From Oligoflexia bacterium (lineage in GTDB: Bacteria > Bdellovibrionota > UBA1018): DNA of 64,000 nucleotides. Shown here one piece after another: positions 1 through 10,123 of the stretch. Both the position numbers and the translations under genes were made by a program. Location of the stretch: assembly GCA_903895855.1 (NCBI GenBank), contig CAITVN010000009.1:1-64000 (forward strand), read 5' to 3'. Below the pieces are notes generated by a model. It was given only the letters and a program-made list of their open reading frames with translations, searched no databases and was not told where the DNA came from. The stretch's first letter is position 1. The number at the start of each line of letters is the position of its first letter.

Positions 1-1
1 A

Positions 2-91
2 GACCCAATTGCCTTACAGTTGGGTCTGGAGAAGAAATTGAAGGAATTTTACGATCTTTTTAGTCAAGATCAGCTAACCCAAGCTGCTTAA
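2..91 (+). CDS. C-terminal end of a CDS entering from the left edge (DPIALQLGLEKKLKEFYDLFSQDQLTQAA*)
   Basis: Open frame from base 2 to TAA at 89-91, protein-like amphipathic tail; partial, absent from ORF track. Confidence 0.4.
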   Translation, partial: DPIALQLGLEKKLKEFYDLFSQDQLTQAA

Positions 92-147
92 GAGCGTTCA
101 CCGGCATTTTTCAATGAGGCAACACGATTGGGGTGAGGACGAGTACC

Positions 148-1404
148 CTATGGTACGAATCGACGCAGTGTTGCCAATGTTTCGAAGTGTTCAGTTTGTG
201 GAAAAAAATCGAATGGCTTAAGGGTTTCGACTTTGAATTGATGGCCGCAGAAAAATTCGAGATCTCTGGCTAGACTCGAGGCACTACAAGACAAGTAGGC
301 AATGCGAGCGATTTTGTGATTTTCAAGAATTTCGCCAATTTTCTGTTTTGCTGAATCACTCAAGCCTGAACGTGGAGGATTTAGGTACAATGCGAGTGAG
401 TGACTGAAGGGATTCAACAATTTCAAGAGTTCAGGGTCATTGAGCCTCTGCTCGACCGCACCGGTAAATGCGCGGTGAATTAACCGTGCTACTGAAGCGT
501 CACCGTTGGCGAAATTGCAGGCCTCGCGCGACATTTCGATGCCAACCCAATTGATTACTGCGGGTAGTAGAGCGGCGAAGTCGCCGCAGCCACTATAAAG
601 TTCGAGAATCATTTCTGGTTTTGATTCGAGTAAGAACTCGGCCGCGCTCATTCTCGCAGAATGCAAAAGTCGTTGGGCGACCTGACGAAAAGCGCGTATA
701 GGGGCGCGCGACTGGGTATCGACGTCAGGCTTTGAATAGATGAGAGTGATCGTCTTGTGTCCAAAGATTTTTCTTCCGACTTGATTGTTTTCATGCGTCC
801 AAACTGAGGTAAATGTTTGATTGGCGGCTGAGGCCCAGTCGACCGTACCCAGCGCTGCTGGTGTTGACTCGCGAAAAACCAAGACCACATGCGGTGCTCC
901 GAACCAGATGCCAACTAGGTTTTCAATCTCCAGCGGTGACAGTTGTGTGGTCAATTGCGACTTGATGGCCGCGAGAGAGGCTCGAAGGTCAGTCGAATGA
1001 ATCGGGCAGTCATCCCACGAAAGGTATTCTTTTTGCCACTCGCCGTTGATAAAAACGGCTCGTCGCATGCCAAATGAAAGTTGCTGCTTAGTGATTGCCC
1101 AAAGCCAAGACTTGCTGCGGTAACCGATTTGTTCGTCGAGTCTTGCGGGTTCGATGTCGTCTAGAACCGACTGCCATTGCCCAAGTTGCTCGTTTGCCCA
1201 GCGCTGTTTTCTTTCTAATTGTTCGGGGTAGTTGAGATTTTTATAGTGGCAGCTTTTGCAGGCCTTTTGGCACCCGGTAACGTGAGCAAGAATGGGGGCA
1301 TGGGTTGACATCTTTCGCATTAGATAAAGTGATCGATTGGCTAATGCAATCGATTTCAGAGAAATTTTGGAGTCAACCCATTTACTTAGATGATGTGAGT
1401 ACAC
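148..1404 (-). CDS. TrmA/RlmC/RlmD-type class I SAM-dependent RNA (uracil-5-)-methyltransferase
   Basis: N-terminal Cys cluster (GCQKACKSCHYKNL), ELYSGCGDF SAM motif, LNPPRSG, YLSCSASSLARDL, PQTEHFETLATL C-terminus. Real start may be internal (~1320). Confidence 0.8.
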   Translation of the reverse strand: MYSHHLSKWVDSKISLKSIALANRSLYLMRKMSTHAPILAHVTGCQKACKSCHYKNLNYPEQLERKQRWANEQLGQWQSVLDDIEPARLDEQIGYRSKSWLWAITKQQLSFGMRRAVFINGEWQKEYLSWDDCPIHSTDLRASLAAIKSQLTTQLSPLEIENLVGIWFGAPHVVLVFRESTPAALGTVDWASAANQTFTSVWTHENNQVGRKIFGHKTITLIYSKPDVDTQSRAPIRAFRQVAQRLLHSARMSAAEFLLESKPEMILELYSGCGDFAALLPAVINWVGIEMSREACNFANGDASVARLIHRAFTGAVEQRLNDPELLKLLNPFSHSLALYLNPPRSGLSDSAKQKIGEILENHKIARIAYLSCSASSLARDLEFFCGHQFKVETLKPFDFFPQTEHFETLATLRRFVP

Positions 1405-3772
1405 TTAGTACTGCTTTTTCGCACGAAGAGGCCGGTAAGTTAGACCTTGAGGCAGAAGTGGCTTTTTTTAAGAGGACTTGTTCGGCTCTTTTTATTGCGT
1501 CAGCGATACCAACGCCAGATTGTGGAGTTGACCTCAGCGCTTCGAGGGCCTCGGGCGAATAGTCTAGTTGAGAAACGGCATAAATCGCCGTTTGTCTTAG
1601 GGGAATCGAGGGGTCTTGAAGAATGGTAAATATCTGCTTCTTAAGCGGAGGCAAGTTTTTGGGACTACGACTTAGCCTAAATAGGGCCGTATTTCTGATT
1701 GTAGCGCGAGGATCGTCTAGAAAAGCAGAAAGCCAAACTGCGGTCATTTTTTTTTCGTCCGGTATTTTGGGAAGGCTTGAAAATGCTGACGATGCTTTTG
1801 ATTCAGGGATTCCGTCTGCCGAAACCATAGTGACTAGGGCATCGAATAGTCCCTCCGTATTTTTTATCTCGGTTGGTCGCCTAGAAAATTCTAAAAGAGT
1901 GTCGCCCGCGAAGAGGGTGAGGTCTTTGTCGCTTTGTTTTAGACCCCGAATTAAATGCGGAAGGGCTGCGTCTTTGTCTAGTAGGGCCAATGACTTCAGA
2001 ACCTGGATGGCTACTTTTTTGGTGTGAGTCCCGTTCGCATGAGGCCCTTCGGAAGGAACCCTTGGGGGCAATAGTCGGCTCGCCTCAGCCGTCAGAGCCT
2101 CTAAGGCACCCGGAAGTTTAAATTCGGCCATTAGGGCTGCCGCTGTAATCGCCCTTTTTTCGCTCGAATCATGCAGGGCAGGGTGAAGCGCTTCAAAAAT
2201 GACCTGGTCACTGTAGCTTCCGCTCGATTTCAGTGAGAAGACAGATAATCTGGCAATAGCAGGGTCATTTCCTAAAGCCCCTTCGATCAGTTCGTGAAGA
2301 GTACGACTCTTGACCTCGTCTAGGATTTGTACTTGTTTTTCAAGGTGTTCGCGAGACGCCGAAATTGTAGCACTTACTTTATCTCTATTTCGGTCGTGAG
2401 AAAGGCTTTGGTTTTGAAATGCTGCATTCAGTTCTGAGTTAGGTCTCATGGCAGCAAGAATTAAATCTTTTAGAGTCCCTGCGTCCTCTTGATTGGTCTT
2501 ACCCAACATTTCTTGGTGCGCTTTTTTAGTAAGTTCTTCGAGATTACTTGCGGTACCTCGAACGAGAACATCGTGGCCTTGCGTCTGAAAATACGGTTTG
2601 CCTCGTTCTTTAGCGTAATTCACGCTCGTTGTTCCTGCTACGGTAGGAGGAAGTGTACTCATGTCAATCAACGCATCCCAAACATCTTGGGGGACTGATC
2701 CGACCTCCATGACCAGCACGTCTGTGTTATAAAGAGAGTGAATGGTCTTTGAAACCTCAGATTCGGCCGTTCCCTGCACTTTAACTGTCACGTGAGGTTC
2801 TCCGAGATTCTCTAAAGTTTTGTGAAACTGGGCCCACGCTTCTTGATCAAAACCAGACAGTAACGGAATCACGACGGGCCCTTTGAATAATGACGGATCT
2901 TGAAGTCTCGCTTGAGATACTGAATGAATGATTCTGGCGAGTTTTTCTGAACCCCGGTCTTTGGTTAAACCGTAAGCAGCCATGATTTCGAAGCGTGTCT
3001 TTTCAGTGAATAATGCCCTTAAACCGGGCAACTTCTTTGCCATATCAGGATTCGAAGTCATCTGTTTTTCTAAAAATGCATTCGAATCACTGATAGAGGT
3101 GGGCATCAAGTGAGTCGGTAAATCCTTTAGTTCAAAAGTAGCTCCGGGTAGATCAAGAAAGCCCGCCTCAGGTTTACCCCATCCAGAGGGCGGCACGTGA
3201 ATCAGGGCATCGACTTTCAGGTCTTGCGGTCGAGCATGAGTATCATCGCCCCCCATGATTCCGAGTGCAGAAGGTTTCAAAGGCACGACATCAGCCCCAC
3301 CACTGCGATCCCACTCGATCGCGGTAGCTCGAAACTCATCGAGTCGTTGGGTTTTTGGGCCTTGAGGATTAAACCCCGGTAATAAGTAACCAAGCTTGGC
3401 TTTGACAGCGGGTACGTAGAGAATCTCAAAACGACCCTTGAATCCGAGTTCACGTAACCGCTTCATGACGACAATAGTATGAGCTTGGTGCCCATTTCCG
3501 GGCGCAGATGTGATGCCTACTCGAATGACGCTAAACATCTGAACAAATTCTGCAGCTCGAGATTCTTCAAGCCGGGCTTGTTCAGAAAGTGGCGGGGCAC
3601 TGTAGCTAGCCGCCCAAGGCCAACTGAGTGCGACAATTATCAGGACTAATTGAAGCCTGGCCCTCAGCTTAGTGACACGTATGTTATTTTTCGGTTCCAA
3701 CATTTGCGTCATAGGGACTTTTGTTCTTCTTCCTGAAACTGTGGCAGTAGGCAAAATTTTGACGTCAATCAT
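1382..3772 (-). CDS. Exported glycosyltransferase-like protein with C-terminal HEAT-like repeats
   Basis: Signal-peptide-like segment (LQLVLIIVALSWPWAASYSA); GNGHQAHTIVVMKRLRELG resembles the N-terminal motif of MurG/MGDG-synthase type GTs; C-terminal alpha-helical repeats. Start may be internal (~3703). Confidence 0.45.
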   Translation of the reverse strand: MIDVKILPTATVSGRRTKVPMTQMLEPKNNIRVTKLRARLQLVLIIVALSWPWAASYSAPPLSEQARLEESRAAEFVQMFSVIRVGITSAPGNGHQAHTIVVMKRLRELGFKGRFEILYVPAVKAKLGYLLPGFNPQGPKTQRLDEFRATAIEWDRSGGADVVPLKPSALGIMGGDDTHARPQDLKVDALIHVPPSGWGKPEAGFLDLPGATFELKDLPTHLMPTSISDSNAFLEKQMTSNPDMAKKLPGLRALFTEKTRFEIMAAYGLTKDRGSEKLARIIHSVSQARLQDPSLFKGPVVIPLLSGFDQEAWAQFHKTLENLGEPHVTVKVQGTAESEVSKTIHSLYNTDVLVMEVGSVPQDVWDALIDMSTLPPTVAGTTSVNYAKERGKPYFQTQGHDVLVRGTASNLEELTKKAHQEMLGKTNQEDAGTLKDLILAAMRPNSELNAAFQNQSLSHDRNRDKVSATISASREHLEKQVQILDEVKSRTLHELIEGALGNDPAIARLSVFSLKSSGSYSDQVIFEALHPALHDSSEKRAITAAALMAEFKLPGALEALTAEASRLLPPRVPSEGPHANGTHTKKVAIQVLKSLALLDKDAALPHLIRGLKQSDKDLTLFAGDTLLEFSRRPTEIKNTEGLFDALVTMVSADGIPESKASSAFSSLPKIPDEKKMTAVWLSAFLDDPRATIRNTALFRLSRSPKNLPPLKKQIFTILQDPSIPLRQTAIYAVSQLDYSPEALEALRSTPQSGVGIADAIKRAEQVLLKKATSASRSNLPASSCEKAVLSVLTSSK

Positions 3773-3895
3773 GGTCGGGCTGCTACATTAAACTGGTCGG
3801 AAATATCCAATTGCCGCTTGAATTTTCATATGAACGGGCTACTCGGCAAAATTTTCCGAAAAAATGGAGACTAAAACTGAGGTACTCTTAAGGTA

Positions 3896-5047
3896 ATGAT
3901 TGCGACGAGATCACGAGAATGTTTTTGCCTGATGTTTAGTGTCATCTCTTGTTTCGTATTTTTCTGTCTGAGCGTTGAAGGTTTTACCGCCCCATCAAAA
4001 AAAGAAATCAAACAGTTGAAGCAAGAGTTAGACTTGAAGAAAAAACGAGGCACTCGTGATTATTTTAGCATGCTCACTGAGGTGCTTGATCGCTTTGAAG
4101 GCGAAGTGAAGAATGGGCTCGTGCGCTTTGATCGCGACTTTGCGTTTCGCTTTGTGAGGGTGAGCGAATCAGTGCCTGAGTTTTATTCAAATCATCTTGA
4201 GGGTGACATGACTGATATTGTCTTGCGATATTCTCGCGGCAAACCTCAGATGTGTGTTCCTTGTCGATCAAAAGTGAAACAAGCCACTCACATCGGTGAA
4301 CGAATTGACCCGGTGATAGTCAATGACAGCGAATGGAGTGAAGTGGCCGAGCGAACGGGTATTTTCTATTATGTTGACGTTGATCTGAGCTTTCAAAAAG
4401 ATGGCATGGTGCTTGGGGTTTCGCAGTACGATGCGGTCACTCGAAATTTGCTTTGGGCAAGATCATATTTTACTGACATTCCGCAGCCTGAGATTGCCAA
4501 CCATCTAGAAAATGAACAACACCCTTATCTTATCGATTGGGAAATCGACGAAGATTTTTACCCCTTCAATAGAGTGTATGGTGGCGCTGTGATTGAACCC
4601 GGTATCGTGAAGTCAGCGAAGTGCATGCAATTAGGCATTCGAAGAATTCAGCCTTACGGTAATTATCGATTTGAAGCCGGATTGCAGGGTGAGCTGATTC
4701 GAGAGGCCGATGAGGTCATGACAACGGGGTCGGCAGCTGATTTGCAGTCGTTGGTTTTTTCGCGCACCAATATTGGGGTGTCGTTCGTCAATCTTTGGCT
4801 CGTGCACGGTTCTCCGTTTATGTTGGGCTTTTCTAGAGGTTATGTGTTCGGTTCACTGGGTGGAAATTATGCGAGCGGTTATCTCGGCGGAGTCATTCGA
4901 GCAGGATACGAATACCGTGTAGGGACTCGCTGGTCGGCGAGTGCACACGGTGGTTATCGACCGAGTTCAACCGTCTATGTAGATGGCGTCTCTCTCGGAA
5001 AAGTAGGCGGCCTTGAGCTCGGTGCGGGATTGGGAATCCTTTTCTAA
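3896..5047 (+). CDS. Secreted/outer-membrane hypothetical protein
   Basis: Long ORF, signal peptide, C-terminal alternating beta-strand pattern (GYEYRVGTRWSASAHGGYRP). Confidence 0.6.
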   Translation: MIATRSRECFCLMFSVISCFVFFCLSVEGFTAPSKKEIKQLKQELDLKKKRGTRDYFSMLTEVLDRFEGEVKNGLVRFDRDFAFRFVRVSESVPEFYSNHLEGDMTDIVLRYSRGKPQMCVPCRSKVKQATHIGERIDPVIVNDSEWSEVAERTGIFYYVDVDLSFQKDGMVLGVSQYDAVTRNLLWARSYFTDIPQPEIANHLENEQHPYLIDWEIDEDFYPFNRVYGGAVIEPGIVKSAKCMQLGIRRIQPYGNYRFEAGLQGELIREADEVMTTGSAADLQSLVFSRTNIGVSFVNLWLVHGSPFMLGFSRGYVFGSLGGNYASGYLGGVIRAGYEYRVGTRWSASAHGGYRPSSTVYVDGVSLGKVGGLELGAGLGILF

Positions 5048-5056
5048 AAAACCAGG

Positions 5057-6112
5057 CTAAATCGGCAAATTTACGACAGGGATGTCTAAATGTTCGTACG
5101 ATTGTCGTGTTGCCACCCGTCCGCGTGGAGTTCTTTGTATCAAACCTTCTTGAATGAGAAAGGGTTCATAAACGTCTTCTAACGTTTCGGCCTCTTCACC
5201 CAGCGCGGCTGACAGCGTTTCAATGCCCACCGGCCCCCCATCAAACTTTTCAATGATCGTGCGTAAGAAACGTCGATCCATTGAGTCGAGGCCTCGATCG
5301 TCAACTTCAAGTAACTTTAGTGCCGCGCGCGCGGTGGGTAAGGTAATCAGTGGCACTTTAGCGATGACTTGTGCGTAGTCTCTGACTCGTTTGAGTAGGC
5401 GGTTTGCGATACGTGGAGTTCCGCGTGAGCGCTTTGCAATTTCAACAGCTGCTTCGTCGGCAATGGCGATTTTCAGTAGTGAAGCTGAGCGATGAACGAT
5501 CTGTTCAAGGTCAGACGTCGGATAAAGCTCTAGACGAAATTGTACCCCAAAGCGATCTCGCAAGGGCGTTGAGAGTAGGCCAGTTCGAGTCGTTGCTCCT
5601 ACTAGAGTGAAAGGAGGCAGATCAATTCGAAGAGTTCTCGCCGCTGGGCCTTGACCAATGATGAGGTCAAGTTTGTAATCTTCCATGGCGCTATAAAGCA
5701 CTTCTTCAATCGATTTTTGTAAGCGATGAATTTCATCGATAAAGAGAACGTCGCGGGGCTGCAAATTCGTGAGAACAGCTGCCAGGTCGCCCTTTTTTTC
5801 GATGTTTGGCGCGGCCACCGTGTGAATCTGTGTGCCCAGTTCTTGAGCAATGATGCCAGCTAAGGTCGTTTTACCTAAACCGGGAGGGCCCGCTAGCAAA
5901 ACGTGATCAAGAGCCTCGTCTCTGCCCGCAGCCGCCTTGATAAAAAGTGAAAGGCTTTCTTTGACCCTACCTTGGCCAATGTAGTCGCCAAATTTCAGGG
6001 GGCGTAAAGAGTTGGATTCTTTCGGTGAGAGTGCTGTGACGTCTTCACTGTTTTCTCTCGGTGAAATAATGCGTTCAAATTCTAAGTCCTGAGAATTTTC
6101 GGGCGAGCTCAT
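5057..6112 (-). CDS. ruvB: Holliday junction branch migration helicase RuvB
   Basis: [11 protein letters not shown] Walker A, FIDEIHR Walker [13 protein letters not shown]-terminal winged helix; next to ruvA and ruvC. Confidence 0.98.
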   Translation of the reverse strand: MSSPENSQDLEFERIISPRENSEDVTALSPKESNSLRPLKFGDYIGQGRVKESLSLFIKAAAGRDEALDHVLLAGPPGLGKTTLAGIIAQELGTQIHTVAAPNIEKKGDLAAVLTNLQPRDVLFIDEIHRLQKSIEEVLYSAMEDYKLDLIIGQGPAARTLRIDLPPFTLVGATTRTGLLSTPLRDRFGVQFRLELYPTSDLEQIVHRSASLLKIAIADEAAVEIAKRSRGTPRIANRLLKRVRDYAQVIAKVPLITLPTARAALKLLEVDDRGLDSMDRRFLRTIIEKFDGGPVGIETLSAALGEEAETLEDVYEPFLIQEGLIQRTPRGRVATRQSYEHLDIPVVNLPI

Positions 6113-6115
6113 CGT

Positions 6116-6802
6116 TTATCCTCTCGCTCTTTCTTGAAGGGCTCTTTTTACAATATCAGTTGTTTTTGCAGGAATCGGCCCTTCCATCACAATTTTGTTC
6201 ATCAGGTCAGAAATTTCTAAGTCTGAAAACCCGAGGCCTTCCATCGCTGAGCGGGCTTCGAGCATCGCCGATGAGGCGCCGGCGTAATGGTTTTTTGATC
6301 CAGAGGCGGTGCGAGTCGAACCAGAAGTGGTCGTTGTTTGCTCTGAATTTGCTTGGGTGAGTTGCGCTAGCGCGATTGATGTTTGAACTTTCTTTTTCAG
6401 AGTATCACCGAGCTCAAGAATCACGCGCTCGGCTGTCTTCTTGCCAATACCTGGAATTTTTGTCAGTGAATCTTTGTCACCCGAAAGTATGGCCTCTATT
6501 AATGTGGTCAGTTCAACCGACGAGAGAATCGAAATTCCGACCTTGGGGCCAATACCGTTGACCGATAAAAGGGTCAAAAAGATTTCTTTTTCTGCCTCAG
6601 TTAAGAAACCGTAAAGGTCGAGAGAGTCTTCGCGAACGTGAGTGTAAATCGAGAGTTCTACGACTGACCCTTGAGTTGAAAATCGATAAGCGCTTGATTG
6701 AGGTACCGTGACTGAGTAGCCGACAAAAGAATCGGTACCAATAGCGACTGTCCATTTGCCATCAGAGGCGTGGTGCAATTTACCTTTGAGAAATCCAATC
6801 AT
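6116..6802 (-). CDS. ruvA: Holliday junction branch migration protein RuvA
   Basis: MIGFLKGKL N-terminus, FLTLLSVNGIGPKVGISIL and IPGIGKKTAERVILEL HhH motifs; start set at MIGFL (6802). Confidence 0.97.
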   Translation of the reverse strand: MIGFLKGKLHHASDGKWTVAIGTDSFVGYSVTVPQSSAYRFSTQGSVVELSIYTHVREDSLDLYGFLTEAEKEIFLTLLSVNGIGPKVGISILSSVELTTLIEAILSGDKDSLTKIPGIGKKTAERVILELGDTLKKKVQTSIALAQLTQANSEQTTTTSGSTRTASGSKNHYAGASSAMLEARSAMEGLGFSDLEISDLMNKIVMEGPIPAKTTDIVKRALQERARG

Positions 6803-6815
6803 AGTACTTTCTTTC

Positions 6816-7451
6816 TTACGGCTTTCTTGTCGCACCAATTTGGTGGGCGATGCTGTCGGCAAGGCTCATCGCCTTCGGCTTCTTTTTTCTTGTCTCAAAA
6901 TAGGCCGACGCGCCAGATGAATCTTGAAGAATTGAGAGTTTCAGATTTCGGGCGTAACAAATGGCTAGACCTAGAGCGTCAGAGGCGTCTGCAGTTTCAA
7001 AATTTTGCTTGCCTTTACCGATAATGATTTCAAGCATTTTCGCCAGTTGGTGTTTGTCGGCTCTGCCGTGTCCGGTGATTGCCAATTTGACTTCGGTCGG
7101 ACTCAGTTCGGCGACTTTGAGATTAGCTAAAACGGCAGTCAGTAAGATGGCTCCTCTAGTTTGCCCCAGTTTAAGCGAAGAAAGGGCATTTTTAGCGAAA
7201 AAAACTCGTTCGACCACCATCACCTGAGGCTGGTACTCGTGAATGAGGCTTGTCAGTTGAATGTGCAGTTGATGCAGTCGATCTTCAAGCGCAATGGTTG
7301 CAGGGCCGCTAGTTGACGCAAGTTTAATCGTACCATGGGTGACTAGCGAGAGCTGCGAGCCGAGGTTATCGACGATGCCGTATCCGGTTAGACGCGACCC
7401 GGGGTCTACGCCTAGAATTCTCAATCGATTATGAGGCTGCTGTGAATTCAT
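6816..7451 (-). CDS. ruvC: Crossover junction endodeoxyribonuclease RuvC
   Basis: LGVDPGSRLTGYGIVD, VVERVFFAKNALSSLKLGQTRGA, DASDALGLAICYA. Confidence 0.97.
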   Translation of the reverse strand: MNSQQPHNRLRILGVDPGSRLTGYGIVDNLGSQLSLVTHGTIKLASTSGPATIALEDRLHQLHIQLTSLIHEYQPQVMVVERVFFAKNALSSLKLGQTRGAILLTAVLANLKVAELSPTEVKLAITGHGRADKHQLAKMLEIIIGKGKQNFETADASDALGLAICYARNLKLSILQDSSGASAYFETRKKKPKAMSLADSIAHQIGATRKP

Positions 7452-7493
7452 TTCTTGATTGTCATTGTGAGGATGTTACTTAAAAAGAGCAAT

Positions 7494-9977
7494 ATGAATC
7501 ATGAAACCAATCAGCCACTATCATCAGTTTGCATTCATTGTGGAAACCCACTGAAGTCAGATTACGGTTCAGCACAGTTTTGTTGTCATGGCTGTGAAAC
7601 TGTTTTTGCCGTGTTAAAAGAGCGGGGCTGGAATACGTATTACGACCTCAAGTCAACAGGCATGTGTGTGAGAAAGCGGGCGCCAGTTGATATTCAAATT
7701 GCCGATGATTTGAAGTATCTCGATCAGCCCGATTTCATAAAGACCTACGGAAAATCGGTACCGCTCAATGATGAAAATCTGGGTCAACGGGTCGGAACCC
7801 AAATACTGTTTTACGTCGAAGGTGTGCATTGCGTTGCTTGTATTTGGTTGCTTGAGAAGGTTCGTGATTGGATCGAAGGTGTTTATAACATTCGCATCGA
7901 CCTGGGGCAGGCAGTAGCGACGGTTGTCATCGAACCCAACGGATCGATTGCCGCGGTGGCAAATGAGTTTGTCAAATTAGGATACAAGCCTCACCCTATT
8001 CAGCGCGGCCAAGCTTCGGCGTTGCAAGAACAAGAAAATCGCACTCACCTAATACGAATGGGTGTGGCGGGCGCTTGCATGATGAACCTCATGTTAATGG
8101 CGGTGCCTCTTTATGCTGGGGTTGCAGGCCCGTTTGCGCATCTTTTTCGATACATCAGTTTGCCATTATTTTTGCCGGTGTTTTTTTATAGCGCCGTGCC
8201 ATTTTACAAAAGTGCTTGGAGCGCGATTCGGGCTCGAACCGTGTCAATTGATATACCGATAGTATTGGGTGTAGTGGTTGGAGCCATTGCGAGTGTGGTG
8301 AATTTAGCCACCGGCTCAGAACATATTTATTTTGACTCGCTGGCTGCTCTTGTCTTTTTGCTTTTGTCTAGTCGAGTGGTGCTTCGTCGCTTTCAGCAAA
8401 GGGCAATTCAATCGAGTGAGTTGATTCACTTTCTCGCCCCCAATCGTGCGAGTCGCTGGTCGAGTGAACTCAATGAGTTTGAAACAGTACCGCTTGAAAA
8501 AGTGGCCGTTGGCGATTTAGTGAGAGTAGGGCCGCATGAGCCGCTGCCGGTTGATGGCATCGTTCATTCTGTCAACTCTAGCAAGAATGAAGAAGCACAA
8601 GTCAATATGGCGCTCTTGAGTGGTGAATCAGAGCCAAAGAAAGTCAAGTGTGGGTCAGTTGTTTTTGCGGGCACACAAAATCTGCAATCGTCTTTGGTGA
8701 TTTCTGTGAACTCAAGTGGGGCCGAGTCTCGTTTGGGTAGAATTCTGCATCAAATGGAAAACAGTCTGAGAGCTAAGCCTGCGATTGTGACGGCTGCCGA
8801 TCGAATGGCTAAGCGGTTTGTGGTAGCGATTCTCGTCGCCAGTTTTTCGACTCTCGTGATCACCGGATTGATGTTTGGTTGGAGCGAAGGGTTTGCTCGA
8901 GCGTTGGCGATGGCGGTGGTGACCTGTCCCTGTGCGCTGGCATTGGCTACTCCGCTGGCTATGGTTCAAGGATTGGGCAAAGCAGCAAAACTCGGAATTC
9001 TGGTAAAAACAGCCGATGTTTTAGAAAAATTGCAGACTGTGAAAACGGCTTTTGTCGATAAGACAGGTACGTTGACTGAGGGTAAATTTGAAGTCTTGAA
9101 AGTGTGGAGTGATCCCTCGCAAAAAGCTGACGACTTGTTTTCTTTGGTTAATGAACTCGAGCGCAGGTCTGCGCACCCCATCGCCATTGCATTGACGAAT
9201 TTTCTAAAAAACAAAGCATTGAATTCAGTCAGTGTCGAACAGTTTAAAGAAATCTCTGGCAGGGGCATCGAGGCCTATTTAGGCGAACGATTGGTCGAAA
9301 TGAAAAAAGTGAGCTCTGCAGTTTCGGTTTTTGAGTCGGGTCAGCCGGGCACCGAGGTGGGGCTTTTTATTGATCAAAAATGTGTCGCCATGTTCTTGCT
9401 GGGTGATCGTTTGCGTTTAGATTCACTCAGTGCCGTGCAGGCGCTGAATCGATTAGGTATTTCAGTAAAAATTTTATCGGGTGATTCAAGAGCGGTCGTC
9501 GAGTCTGTCGCAACCCAGTTGAAAATTGGTACAAACTCTGTACAACCAGGCGAGTTTATTTACGCTGATATGACCCCCGAGCAAAAAGGCAAAGTGGTTA
9601 AGACTGAGTCGAATTGTCTCATGATCGGTGATGGTGCCAATGATATGGTCGCACTCGCTGAGGCGAGTGTTGGCGTCTCGGTTCATGGTGGAATGGAAAT
9701 CAGTTTGCGTGCGGCCGATGTCTTCAATACCGCGCCAGGTATGAATCCTGTCGTTCAATTGATTGAGATCAGTTTTGAAACAATGAAAGTAATTCGGCGC
9801 AATTTTCGCTTTTCTTTGGTCTATAATATCAGCGGTGCCATTGCGGCTGCGACCGGGTTGATTAATCCGTTTACTGCCGCCCTGTTGATGCCAGCGAGTG
9901 CGCTGACAGTTTTTCTTTCTTCTGTGACGGGAACTTCAAGATTGCGAAAAATTTTAGGTGACGGAGCGCATAAATGA
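7494..9977 (+). CDS. ccoI: cbb3 oxidase-associated Cu-exporting P1B-type ATPase CcoI/FixI
   Basis: N-terminal CxxC metal-binding region, GVHCVACIW HMA motif, TCPCALALATP, DKTGTLTEG, GDGANDMVAL; followed by ccoS. ATG at 7494 preferred over upstream start. Confidence 0.93.
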   Translation: MNHETNQPLSSVCIHCGNPLKSDYGSAQFCCHGCETVFAVLKERGWNTYYDLKSTGMCVRKRAPVDIQIADDLKYLDQPDFIKTYGKSVPLNDENLGQRVGTQILFYVEGVHCVACIWLLEKVRDWIEGVYNIRIDLGQAVATVVIEPNGSIAAVANEFVKLGYKPHPIQRGQASALQEQENRTHLIRMGVAGACMMNLMLMAVPLYAGVAGPFAHLFRYISLPLFLPVFFYSAVPFYKSAWSAIRARTVSIDIPIVLGVVVGAIASVVNLATGSEHIYFDSLAALVFLLLSSRVVLRRFQQRAIQSSELIHFLAPNRASRWSSELNEFETVPLEKVAVGDLVRVGPHEPLPVDGIVHSVNSSKNEEAQVNMALLSGESEPKKVKCGSVVFAGTQNLQSSLVISVNSSGAESRLGRILHQMENSLRAKPAIVTAADRMAKRFVVAILVASFSTLVITGLMFGWSEGFARALAMAVVTCPCALALATPLAMVQGLGKAAKLGILVKTADVLEKLQTVKTAFVDKTGTLTEGKFEVLKVWSDPSQKADDLFSLVNELERRSAHPIAIALTNFLKNKALNSVSVEQFKEISGRGIEAYLGERLVEMKKVSSAVSVFESGQPGTEVGLFIDQKCVAMFLLGDRLRLDSLSAVQALNRLGISVKILSGDSRAVVESVATQLKIGTNSVQPGEFIYADMTPEQKGKVVKTESNCLMIGDGANDMVALAEASVGVSVHGGMEISLRAADVFNTAPGMNPVVQLIEISFETMKVIRRNFRFSLVYNISGAIAAATGLINPFTAALLMPASALTVFLSSVTGTSRLRKILGDGAHK

Positions 9978-10117
9978 CTATAGTTTATTTCTTAGTACCC
10001 GCAGCACTACTTTTAGGTTTTGGTTTCGTCGTTGCATTCGTGTGGAATGTGCGACGTGGCCAATATGATGATCTGGAGACCCCAGCTCATCGAATATTAA
10101 TGGACGACGAAAGGTGA
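9974..10117 (+). CDS. ccoS: cbb3-type cytochrome oxidase assembly protein CcoS
   Basis: 47-aa ORF MTIVYFLVPAALLLGFGFVVAFVWNVRRGQYDDLETPAHRILMDDER, ATGA overlap with ccoI; QYDDLETPAHRIL is the CcoS signature. Absent from ORF track. Confidence 0.95.
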   Translation: MTIVYFLVPAALLLGFGFVVAFVWNVRRGQYDDLETPAHRILMDDER

Positions 10118-10123
10118 TCTTTC

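Noticed and set aside
1-27. AGACCCAA...TTGGGTCT hairpin at the left edge
   Set aside because: Lies within an open + strand frame (2-91) that looks like the end of a CDS, and has no following T-tract.
8712-9268. Antisense ORFs opposite ccoI and many similar overlaps in the track
   Set aside because: They overlap strongly supported genes, have no recognisable motifs and biased composition; treated as spurious.
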